DNA of 64,000 nucleotides from Lentinula raphanica. Its lineage: Eukaryota > Basidiomycota > Agaricomycetes > Agaricales > Omphalotaceae. The notes under the pieces were generated by a model, which had not been told where the DNA came from, did not search any database, and saw only the letters and a list, made by a program, of their open reading frames with translations. The translations under genes and the position numbers were made by a program. The DNA lies in assembly GCA_027919835.1 (NCBI GenBank), contig JANVFP010000007.1, positions 868,001 through 932,000 of the forward strand. Direction: 5' to 3'. Of the stretch, positions 1 through 9,900 are shown piece by piece. Within the stretch, counting starts at the first letter, position 1; the number at the start of each line of letters is the position of its first letter.

Positions 1-995
1 ATTGGGCTGTTATCAGGATGCGACACCCGCCAGGTCTTCAGCAAATCTTCAACATTTCTTACAACTAATTTAGCCTCATCGACTTCGGTTTGCACTTCCT
101 TCCTATAGCATTTGGCAAGGTGAGCACCGATAGCAGCAATTGCCTGCTCTGCGTCAAGAAGGGTTTTCTGAACATCAGATGGATGAGATGTGGGGGAGAG
201 GTTCTGTAGCGAAGCCAAATAGCTTCGAGCACTCTGGGAGAGAGATTGCAAACGTTGAGATGCCTGAGTTATGGTGCAATTCTGGCGACCATCGAAAATG
301 GTGGAGAGACCATGATTGTCCATGAAGTTCGCTGTTACTGCATCTTCCGCTAAGACTGCTAGTTGGTCTAAATCTGCAAAAGTAATTGTGCCAGCAGGCC
401 GGCTGAAATTGATATCCCGATTCAGAATCGTGCTCGCCATTACAGTGAGACCATGATCTATGCTTCCCGCACCAAGGCTTTGAGGGTTCGAGGATGATTC
501 AGCGGCCAGTAATGGTGGGTGTTCAGGTGATGAAGTACGATTGATGGCATTCTGGGAGAGCACAGGAGGTGTAGTGCAACCCGAAGGAGATATACAAAGC
601 TGATGAGAGGGGGGCACAGAGGTCTGTGAATCATCCGGAATGTCCAAAGTTTGTGAAGGAGGCGGCACGGATGCACCTGTATGTTGAGGCACGGATGCAC
701 CTGTATGTTGAGAGGATGATGAGAATGGAGGTGGCCATGGTACAGACGCATCTGTATGGGAGGATGATAAGGACGAAAGGTGTTGAGACGATGGCTGTTG
801 AAAGCTCAATGGCTGTTGAGAGCTTGATGGCTGTTGAGAAGACAATGGGTGTTGAGACAAAGGATGGTGAAAGGTTGCGGAAGGAAACAATCCAACGAAA
901 TTCAAAGGAGTATATGACTGTAAATTTCGAATCTTCCGCCCAGCCCAAATGTTGCATTCAAAGATGTCTTGAAATCCCTTCCTCTTTTTGCTCAT
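1..995 (-). CDS. Unrecognised protein, N-terminal part (runs off left edge)
   Basis: An open frame of 331 codons starts at ATG 995 and has no stop before the window edge, so the gene is 3'-truncated by the window. The start MSKKRKGFQDIF is basic. Residues about 40-150 are Ser/Gln/Pro-rich low complexity with small tandem units: QHTGASVP occurs twice, from a 24-bp DNA repeat near 667-712, and Gln-Gln-Pro-Ser units recur. From about residue 200 the protein becomes ordinary and helical-looking, ending in a charged stretch with VDEAKLVVRNVEDLLKTW. A basic start followed by a Ser/Pro-rich linker resembles the N-termini of many basidiomycete STAND/NLR proteins, but no NACHT motif lies in the visible part, so that is only a guess. 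I do not recognise the family. Confidence 0.6.
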   Translation of the reverse strand, partial: MSKKRKGFQDIFECNIWAGRKIRNLQSYTPLNFVGLFPSATFHHPLSQHPLSSQQPSSSQQPLSFQQPSSQHLSSLSSSHTDASVPWPPPFSSSSQHTGASVPQHTGASVPPPSQTLDIPDDSQTSVPPSHQLCISPSGCTTPPVLSQNAINRTSSPEHPPLLAAESSSNPQSLGAGSIDHGLTVMASTILNRDINFSRPAGTITFADLDQLAVLAEDAVTANFMDNHGLSTIFDGRQNCTITQASQRLQSLSQSARSYLASLQNLSPTSHPSDVQKTLLDAEQAIAAIGAHLAKCYRKEVQTEVDEAKLVVRNVEDLLKTWRVSHPDNSP

Positions 996-1371
996 TGTCG
1001 CATGATGAAGGAAACCTAGGCTCGATGAGATGTGCACTGACAGTACAATGATAGAGTGGTTGACCGGATCGGGAAAGCCGGGTTTCTCTTCACGTGAGCA
1101 CGATCTTCGAGGCCTGAAGTCTAGATCTCTCAGTCTGCAAAATGCAACTTTAAAGGGCTTACATTGCACTCGGGCTAATAGATAGATGGAGTTCATTATG
1201 GAGTTCATTACAGTTCTATTTACATCTTACTGCCTGTAATATTCTGTGGTATTTAATTGGAAGTTGCATACGGCCATTCGAGAGGATGATGAGGGCACGG
1301 TGGATCACCGTGTATCAGGGCAATCCTTTGAACAGCAGCGCTAGCGGCGACAGACGGGACCGCAATATATT
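996..1371. other. Upstream region of the left-edge gene, no gene seen
   Basis: No coding signal. It contains a short direct repeat (ATGGAGTTCATT twice, 1185-1211) and presumably the promoter of the minus-strand gene starting at 995. The right side ends where homology to the inverted-repeat element begins, near 1372. Confidence 0.4.
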
Positions 1372-2250
1372 GATTCTTGAGTGATATAAGTGATTGAGGG
1401 TACTAGGGGTGCTATAAATGGCATATACATGATATATACTGACTGTGTAGTGGATTTGGTATGATTTGGAGTGATGTTGTTTTTCAATTGTATTGTGTAA
1501 ATTTTTTTATTTTGCATTTTCAGGGCCAATGAGGCATCCCTGAAGTTTTGGAGTATTTTTTATGATTTTCTCAGATTTTTTACTATCAGATGAGATCAAG
1601 TTCTATTTTTAGCCCAATAAAGGTACTAGGATGCTAAATATAGCATATACATTATATATACTGACTGTATAGTGGATTTGGAATGATTAGGAGTGATAAA
1701 AATTTTTACACTTGTCGCGTATTTTTTTATTTTGCATTTTCAGGGCCAACAAGGCACCCCTGAATTTTTTGACTATTTTTAGGATTTTTTTCAGATTTTT
1801 TGCTACAAGATGAGATCATCATTAATTTTTTCCTTTTTTTGGTAATTTTGATGTGCCTGGACCTGCAATAGGCTCTATACCATCCCTAAATATTTTTTGC
1901 ATTTTTAGGAATTTTTTGGGCTATTTTTAGTACCCACATTGGCCCTACATCATTTTTCATCATATGACATCATTTGCTTATATATCCTGATCTGACCTAA
2001 TCAGGCCATTTTAGGTTTTGCATGAATTTTTATGAATTTTCGAGTTTTTTTGAAAATGTACTGCTTATTTAATATCTGGATGATTATTAATTACCCAAAA
2101 CAGTAAATATAAGCCATATGTGACAGGTAGTGACAGGCATGACCACCCCCGGGGCCATTTCCGGGACCCCCTCCGGATTATCACAACTATTTGCAATAGG
2201 TACCCGATAACTTATCGGTACTTTTTACAAAAGTTTTACAGTATCAGCTG
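1372..2250 (+). mobile_element. Inverted-repeat element, truncated copy (one arm only)
   Basis: Collinear with the right arms of the complete elements at 18667-21316 and 26541-29170, sharing the same AT-rich blocks and ending in CAGTATCAGCTG at 2250. The left arm and centre are missing; homology starts abruptly near 1372. Inside, a block of about 230 bp (GACTGTRTAGTGGATTTG through the GGGCCAAYRAGGCA motif) is present twice, at about 1437-1660 and 1661-1830, which is an internal tandem duplication. No ORF of its own. Confidence 0.7.
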
Positions 2251-2386
2251 TACATGAAGGTGGTAACTTCAAGCTCTAATTTTCGAATGACCGTCGCATT
2301 CTCCTCTTCACTCCCAACCGTTATTCTAAGAAACCCTTCGCAGCCAGGCTCGTTCCCTCTGAATCGAATGACTACACCGTTCTCCT
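2244..2386 (-). pseudogene. 3' fragment of a histidinol-phosphate aminotransferase-like gene
   Basis: The frame read leftward from a plausible acceptor (TTGCAG, ending at 2387) gives a peptide containing VIRFRGNEPGCEG followed by LRITVGSEEEN. This is the C-terminal signature of HisC-type histidinol-phosphate aminotransferases (small-domain R-[FY]-RGNE-GC-G and LRI[TS]-G motifs). The last codons and the stop (2244-2246) are supplied by the end of the inverted-repeat element, so the original C-terminus was replaced. The PLP-binding lysine region is not found upstream, so only the tail survives. The identification rests on motif memory only. Confidence 0.5.
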
Positions 2387-2714
2387 CTGCAAGGGACATC
2401 TATGAGCATGAGAGGAACAAGGGGAGAGGACGGTCGAGGAACACGAAAGGGTAGTTGCGGGCTTGCATGCGAAAATTGCGGAAATGACTCGCCGAAAGGC
2501 AGGCTTCTCGTTTGGTAGCAGAAGGAGTCGGAGAAGCCGGAGGATATGTAAGGCATACAGGAGATCATCCAATGCGACTTGGAGAGAAGAAACATGTAGC
2601 TCATGCCGTCGCTGCTTGAAGAAGCAGAGGATGAATGATCGTGTCCCAGGTGAACGTCCAACTTGTATGGAAAATAAAGATCTCGACGTGTCACTTCCGG
2701 CCTTGATACAACGT

Positions 2715-3103
2715 TCATACATCGAGTATACATAGGCTATGGGATGTACATTGCAGACAATATAGTCTGGGTCTTTCGGCGCATTTTAGCTCTAACAATA
2801 AATGTGCAATTGACTCTGAGAGGAATGCTGAGCGAACCGCCTTGCGATACAAACGAATAGATGCAAACCTGATCTGCGCCGTCTTGTTACTGCTATGGGG
2901 GCCATCCAAATTCTGTCCAAGCAGGGACATCGTCTGTCCCATTCTGCTCTTCGTTGACGAACATTTCTTGTCATACCAATTTTCCATCGGTATCCATAAT
3001 TGAGGTACGCGTAAAGATAACCAGGACCATCAGCGCGCGATGTCGGGCGCAATTTCCTTGATGCGTATGCGGCGCGCAATGCGTGGGTGGAGCGCTTTGA
3101 CAT
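2715..3103 (-). CDS. GIY-YIG superfamily (T5orf172-type) domain protein
   Basis: ATG at 3103. Exon 1 is 2869-3103, the intron 2816-2868 (53 nt, GTTTGC..CAG), exon 2 2715-2815, giving 111 aa. Residues about 28-62 contain GYLYAYLN, then WKIGMTRNVRQRRAEW, then RRCPCLD. This matches the core of the fungal/phage T5orf172 domain (GYvY...KIG-T-n...R..ew...cP), a relative of GIY-YIG nucleases. After splicing the protein continues SIAHLLLELKCAERPR, which fits the conserved C-terminal part of fungal members. Many fungal genomes carry many copies with no known role. The N-terminus is shorter than I would expect, so it may be a trimmed copy. Confidence 0.6.
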
Positions 3104-3445
3104 ATTGAGAGCCCGGCTACGCTCTGGGGGGCAGAGAGATATAAAAAGAGGAGGGCATTGAAGATGTAAGGTGGAAAGAATGAAAAAAGCTGTGGGTCGA
3201 TGGGATCAATGGAAGCAGCACCTTATTGGTCGTCGGACATCAATTGCTACTACAATCGTTTATGAATGCATGTATAGATGTTGTGTGAACTCCTGGAGTT
3301 CATATGCTTCTTAAACCATCAAAAAACATCAAAAAATAATCTGTTTGAAAGGGAACTTGAGGACACCAAGGGAATTTCAACTTGAGCATAACAGATGGAT
3401 CATGGGCTGGCTGGCTGCGCCTGAGTTATTCAGACTTCAAACTTG

Positions 3446-3499
3446 GTGTAGATGTGGTTTATTAAGTGAAACTCAGTGTAGATGTAGTTTATTAAGTGT
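3446..3499. repeat. Two-copy tandem repeat, 30-bp period
   Basis: GTGTAGATGTRGTTTATTAAG occurs at 3446 and again at 3476 with one mismatch in the shared core. Confidence 0.8.
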
Positions 3500-3525
3500 G
3501 ATCCATATTGGCTGGCTCTTGGACG

Positions 3526-3574
3526 TTTGATAATAGAGTCAGAAAGATAGTTTGATAATAGAGTCAGAAAGATA
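3526..3574. repeat. Two-copy tandem repeat, 25 bp
   Basis: Units of TTTGATAATAGAGTCAGAAA plus GATAG lie back to back at 3526 and 3551. Confidence 0.85.
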
Positions 3575-3749
3575 TGTAGAAATCATTGCACTTACATACA
3601 GGGCTTTGGAAGTAGGGCTTTGAAAGTTGAGAGAAGAGAGAAGACCTATAAAAGGAAAGATACAGCTTAGTCATGCACTCCCAAAAGTAGCTTAGTCATC
3701 ATAAACTCCCACGCCATCTGAGCCCGAATCTCCCCGATGTCACAGGTCA

Positions 3750-3785
3750 CCCAGGATGCTGCCCAGGATGCTGCCCAGGATGCTG
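3750..3785. repeat. Three-copy 12-bp tandem repeat
   Basis: CCCAGGATGCTG is repeated three times without interruption. Confidence 0.85.
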
Positions 3786-4157
3786 GAGACCCTCGAAATC
3801 TGAAATGTTTTGTGGAAGAAAGTGGTCAAAGCTTGCCATGTGTTTTTCTTGTGAAAGGGAGAGATCTTTTCTTTCGAAATCGAGATCAGGATCTCAGCTA
3901 AAATCGCTTTGTTTTTAAAATGAAATCAGGATCAAATTATATGGGAAATGGTCAGAAAATTGTATACGAAATGATACAAAAATTTCATTGCCTTTTTCGT
4001 GTGAAATCAGACAAAAATTAAGATTCATTTTTCGACTAGGATTACATATGAAATCTAATTTATTTTAAGTACGAAATTCTTGCCGAAAATTGATTTGGTT
4101 TGTGCCGCGTTTTTCGGCACGCCTTTCGCGCGCAGGATTTCCGAACCAGTCTCGTGT

Positions 4158-6040
4158 CAGCCCGCAAGCTCTACCTTCTTCTACAAGAACCCTCCTCGGA
4201 ACCTTTCACCCTCCACCGATCCCCCATTAATCCACTCTCGCTCTTCACACTGAATTCTTCATCAATCTCAAAGGTTCCTTCGAAGCCATCTCTTGTTACG
4301 CGAGAAGTTGGAGACATATTCCACATACAGACGTCATACGTGCGATTGGACTCGACCGTGGCCCACAGAAGAGTGAAAGGTTGGAAGAGAGAGGGTTGAT
4401 GAGGACTCATAGGAGAACGAGGAGACAGACATCATCAATCAATAGTAGCCCTTTTCGTCTCGCTGCTGTGACTTACATAACATCCTTCTCAACCCATCTT
4501 TACCCCATCGCATCTACCCTTGCTCGTAGTACCGTCCTTACCCTCAGAAAAACACTACACCTCTCTAGCTCTGTTCATACACCTCCTGTTTACCCTCGAT
4601 TGTCAAGCTCAAGCTCCATCTCGAGCTTCGTATCTCTAGCTTGTCGCAAAATCTAGCGATTACAGGTGTCCTTCCCTTTGACCCTATGACTTACCCTTCT
4701 CTCCCTCCATCCCTGTACCCCTCCCCTCCTACGACACTTTGTCCTCATCTCTTCACCTTCTTCTCATTCTCACTTGCGAACTGAGAAGGAGAACGAACAA
4801 CTAGGGTGTCAAGCCAACAATGACACATTCTCGTCATCCGTTGTAACAGTCTCGTTTTCTGTTTCCTTCCAGCCCTTGTCTCAATCCCTCGCCCGTTTCC
4901 CGTTTCCTTCTCCCCCTCTTCTTCTCTTCGTCGCTCTTCTTCAACTCCTTCCAGCAGACTTGCAGACGAGAGAAAAGGGGTCTGGTCAACAGCTTAGGTC
5001 GTTTTCACGTGCACGTCACAATCTAATATCGGAACGCACATTGTGAGTGTTCTATATTTGCTCCTACAACCCTTCGATATCCAATACTCAAACGCTCAGA
5101 ATTACAGAACCTTCAGGGTCAATGCTTTCACGTTGACCTGCAAGCTTCACCACTTTCGACAAGAACCCTCTTCGGAAGCCTTCCACCCTAATCCACCCTC
5201 GCCCTTTACACTCTAATCTTTCTCAACACCAAGGTCTTTATTTTCGACCCATCTTTCCTTCATCCCTTTCATCAACTTTATCCAACAAGAAGTGGGAAAC
5301 TTCGCTGGTGAGACGTGTCCGCGAATCAACTTGACCAATGCTTACGGAAGAATGAAACGGAAGAATAGAAGGGTGGGAGTTCACGAGGGTTTGCAGGAGA
5401 AATCAGGAAGCGGAGGTATTCGCTTTGCCTTTGCAATACTCCTCTACATCTACTCCCTTTCTCCTTGATCTCTTCATCTGCATTACCTCCCCAGACCGGA
5501 CTTGCTGACTCGGAAGCAGACGAAAAATCGTTCATCACTCCTCGTTTCATGCCTCCACAAGTTCTTCTTCGATCCATCGCAAAATACCCATCGTAGGACG
5601 TGGCTCGTGTATTTTGGAGGAGGGGAAGCAGCCGTGTGCAGACGTGGAAGTGTTAGATAATGAAGGGGATGGCGATAAGGCCTGAGGGGATGCTAGTCGA
5701 CTTATCATGCTCTCATCGAGATCATCGGACCAGTCTATGAAATATGGCCTCAACTTTGTTGCCATCAAGCTTGATAACAACAATCCCGCTTGTTCTCTTC
5801 ACCTTCTTCTCATTCTCTCTCGCAATGTAGGAAGGAGAAGGAACATAAAGCGTGTCAAGCTCGACAACAACAACGACACATTCTCGTTGTCCGTTGTAAC
5901 AGTCGCGGGTTTGTCTACTTCGACTCCTCGTCTCACATTCTCGCTCTTTCACTTTTCCTTCTCCGCCTCCTCTTCTCCTCATTGTTCTTTATAAACTCCT
6001 CGAAGCAGACTTGTGGATTTGGAAGGAGGGGCAACTTGGG
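4158..6040. repeat. Degenerate tandem duplication, unit about 1.0 kb
   Basis: Several landmarks recur in the same order about 1.0 kb apart: the CTACAAGAACCCTCCTCGGA block (about 4180 versus 5160), the CTTCACCTTCTTCTCATTCTC block followed by the GACACATTCTCGT..CCGTTGTAACAG block (about 4753 versus 5796), and the AGCAGACTTG block (about 4952 versus 6003). Both copies have scattered substitutions and indels and no long frame, so this looks like an old duplicated and decaying sequence. Confidence 0.55.
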
Positions 6041-6144
6041 TTGTCTATCGCTCATATCTTCAAAAGTTCACAATATGTATTCTCTGGAATTCTCCAACTG
6101 ATCAACTTTGCGGAATAAGAGATGTTGTAATGAATCTACTCAAA

Positions 6145-6567
6145 CTACATCCTCAGAATACTCTCCACCCATTCCTTCCCTCCATCCTCCCACTCATCCC
6201 AGCAAATTGCCAATCCCAACGTATCCCTCCCCGGACACTCCTCCCTCGGATCCCCTCTCGTCCTCTGCACCCCATTCCCCCCCTCCCCCTTCACCACCAC
6301 CAACACCCTCGCCCACCTCCTCACCCCCTCCTCCCTCATCCCCATCTTCATCCCCATCTTCCTTGCCAGCCCAATACTCCCCTTGTTCTTCACTTTTGCC
6401 AACCACTGCACCCTCCTGAGCCCCAACCCTCCTTCATCCGGGACATTCAGTGCATAGCACATCAGGAGCCCAACCATATGCGGTCTGACATGGGTGCGTA
6501 GGAAGCGGGGAACTTCCTCATTGCAGGTTGAGCTTGCTGCAGACGGGGTTGTCAGTCCCGGCTGTTC
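6145..6567 (-). pseudogene. Coding-like ORF fragment of an unrecognised protein
   Basis: A frame open for 141 codons ends at TAA/TAG-type stop 6145 and is bounded upstream by a stop at 6568-6570. The peptide has balanced, folded-protein composition: EVPRFLRTHVRPHMVGLLMC, later QWLAKVKNKGSIGLARKMG and CWDEWEDGGKEWVESIL. This is unlike the Pro/Ser-rich product of the overlapping plus-strand frame. It reads like the C-terminal helical part of a conserved fungal protein. No start or upstream exon is convincing, so it is probably a fragment. Confidence 0.4.
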
Positions 6568-6793
6568 CTATTGGGGACCCCACTGAATGGTGGAGCCGTG
6601 TACAATTCATTCATTCATTCATAGAAGCTTAGTCTAGTTCTAAGTACAATTCCTTGTAAGAATCATTGTCCAAATTGAGATAATATACTGATAATAATAT
6701 GATAAGAAGAAACAGGGGCTGTTGCAGGAGCCTATTGAATAGATGAACCAAGATATAAGATTGATGCTGATATGAAATGTATATAATATCATA

Positions 6794-6844
6794 GCACCTG
6801 TCAAGTATTAGATCAGGTGCTTTTTCAAGGGTACATATAAAAAG
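6794..6844 (+). promoter_or_regulatory. NLR-A promoter: E-box palindrome and TATA box
   Basis: GCACCTG (6794-6800) and its exact reverse complement CAGGTGC (6814-6820) flank a 13-nt spacer. A TATA box, TATAAAAAG, lies at 6836-6844, about 80 nt before the start codon. NLR-B has the same arrangement: same arms, 10-nt spacer, TATA close downstream. CACCTG/CAGGTG is an E-box core (CANNTG). Confidence 0.6.
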
Positions 6845-6924
6845 AGCTCTTGCCTTCATATATTTCTACTCTCACCCATCAACACTTATCTTTCACTGAC
6901 ATCAATAAGTCAACAAAGCACCAT

Positions 6925-9900
6925 ATGGAAAACCAAAGGTAGATGATGATTCTGCTTTGAGCTCTATAAGTATTCAAGAAATCCACAGAAACAGTAACCA
7001 GAATATAGAAAGGTGAATTCCACAAAGTCAACTGTTATCTATGCACATATTGAACTTGGGAACAGTGGTATATTCAATCATGCACAAAATGTAACAGTCA
7101 CTGGAGGGGAATTCAATGTAGCAGAAAGAGATATGCATAAGTACTATTGTAAGTGCCATATGAGAAGTTAGAACTACTATTGCTGGTAAATGACATCATG
7201 ACCCCAGATCTCTCAAGTGATGAAGAGAAAAAACTTCAAGACTGGCTTGCAGCTCCAGATTCCTCCATCACTTATGCTACAGCTTTGAATAAAAAAGTAG
7301 CTGGCACAGGTCAATGGATTTTGGAAGATCCTGTTTATTTGAAGTGGAGAGAGAAAGGTAGTATCTTGTGTATTCAAGGTCAAGGTAGAAATTTGAAATC
7401 ATCATAAAAATTTGAGTATTCAATCTTGTGTTGCAGCTGGATCAGGCAAAACATTCTTGCTGTATGTCAATTGTGCACTGCATATAAGTACACATGAGTT
7501 CTGACAATATCAATTTCATCTTAGTACCAGTATTATTCAAACTTTCAAACAAGCAACATTTCCAACTTTCATGATATATCATTACTTTGATACCCGAGAT
7601 AATTCTGGATCAAAATCAAGTTTTCAAGGCTTATTATCATCTTTCCTTCTACAGCTAGGTGCTCAAGATCAAAAAATCCACCCTATATTGCAACACTTGC
7701 ATGAATCTTCAAAACATGGGCTTGTTCATTCAAAGCCTACCAATATCGATCTAGAAGATACATTGATGAAGATTACAAAGGACCTAGCTGAGAATAAGTA
7801 TAAAATTTATGTTATAATTGATGCTCTAGATGAATGCAAAGAAGAAGAAGAAGTATGGAACTTTTGTGAAAAGATCACCAGCTTGGATTTGATCAGTGGA
7901 GTCATGCTTTCAACCCGCAATTATAGGCCTGAATACTCCAAGTACTCTGCAATCTTTCTGAGGAACAACATTGAGGTTGAAAATGATATTGATATTTTTC
8001 TGAAGAAGAAAATATCATTCAACAACACTGTTTTGAATACTGAGATCCAAACAACATTGATGGAGAAAGCAGATGGAGGGTGAGTTTTCTATGTCTTTGG
8101 AGTCTCTAAAACTTGAGCATTCATAGATTCCGTTATATTGACTGCCAACTTCAAATTTTGAAAAATAGTGCAAATGCAAGAAGGATACGCAAAGCACTAA
8201 ACAAGTTACCTTCAAATCTGGAGGAAACATATTCTGAAGCTATTGAGAGATGTGAAAACAGTGATCACTCTGATGAGGCACAATATATTCTCTCATGGGT
8301 TTTATATGCATTTGAGCCTCTTTATATGAGGCAGGTTGCAACTATTCTGTCTATTGATTTGCAATCAAAAGAAGTTGAGTTAGATGCAAAAATGCTTGTT
8401 GGATTAGAAAAAATCATTGATACAACTTTAATCACTGTAGATAATAGGGACATTGTCCAACTTGCACATGCATCTGTTAAGGATTTCTTGCAAGACAGTC
8501 ACAATAATAGTCAAACAAGGAGGTTGTTAAATATCAATGCACATCTGGCACACAATATTATAGGTCAAATGTGTCTGATTTATCTTCTCAGTCAGAGGGA
8601 GTACAAACCTATATGGGGTGATGTTAAATGGGTTACAAGCAAAGATATTGTTACATTTGATCAGTATGCAACTGAATATTGGGCAAAGCATAGCCAATGT
8701 AATGAAAGAGAAGAATCTCCATGTGAAGACACAATAAAACTTACTCAAGAATTTTTTCACAATGAACTAGGAGTGTTGAAATACTGGAAACAGAATTTTT
8801 GGGAATTTGAGGATAATAGTTGGAATCAATTTTCATTTGTGCAATGTAGCAATCTATACATTGCTGCATGCTATGGATTGAAAATATGTATGCAGAGAGT
8901 TTTGATTGATGATCATGAATTGTTTTCAGGTATGTTTCAAAGGTATCCAATGAAATAAATTTCATTGACTTCAAAAGATATCAATGCACAGGGGGGATTC
9001 TATGGTGGTGTAATTCAAGCAGCAGCAGCTAAAGGTTGTAAGGAAATTATTGAACTGATTCTTCAATATGGTGCAAATATCAATTTGCAGGGTGGCCATG
9101 TTGGAACTGCAATTGCTGCAGCAGCCTTTGAGGGTTATCAGGATGTGGTTGAATATCTTGTCCAACATGGTGCAGATATCAATTTGCGGGGTGGCAATCA
9201 TGGGACTGCAATTGCAGCAGCAGCATCTAAAGGTCACCAAGATGTGGTTGAATATCTTGTCCAACATGGTGCAGATATCAATTTGCAGGGTGGCAATCAT
9301 GGAACTGCAATTGCAGCAGCAGCAGAGGGAGGTCACCAAGATGTTGTTGAATATCTTGTCCAACATGGTGCAGATATCAATTTACAGGGTGATCATTCTG
9401 CAACTGCAATTGCAGCAGCAGCATCTGAAGGTCACCAAGGTATTGTTGAATATCTTATCCAACATGGTGCAGAAGTCAATTTACAGGGTGGTAGTTTTGG
9501 AACTGCAATTGCAGCAGCAGCATTTGGAGGTCACCAAGGTATTGTTGAACATCTTGTCCAACATGGTGCAGATATCAATTTACAGGGTGATATTTTTGGA
9601 ACGGCAGTTGCAGCAGCAGCATATAGAGGTAAACAAGGTATTGTTGAATATCTTGTCCAACATGGTGCAGATATCAATTTGCAGGGTGATCATTACAGTG
9701 GAACTGCAATTGCAGCAGCAGCATCTAAAGGTCACCAAGATGTTGTTGAATATCTTGTCCAACATGATGCAGATATCAATTTGAAGGGTGGCCATTATGG
9801 AACTGCAATTGCAGCAGCAGCCTCTGAAGGTCACCAAGATGTGGTTGAATATCTTGTTCAACATGGTGCAGATATCAATTTGCAGGGTGGCAATCATGGG

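Larger units (their letters stand above)
3104..4157. other. Gene-poor AT-rich stretch
   Basis: No supportable gene. Besides the three small tandem repeats it contains, around 3840-4095, AT-rich sequence with recurring GAAATCAGGATC-like words that loosely resembles 18240-18600 and 37290-37620. These may be decayed copies of one old repeat. Confidence 0.4.

Noticed and set aside
6108..6419. Plus-strand Pro/Ser-rich frame
   Set aside because: Low-complexity product; the opposite strand has a frame with normal protein composition.
8956..8958. Nonsense codon making NLR-A a pseudogene
   Set aside because: It lies in a 48-nt GT..AG intron conserved in NLR-B.
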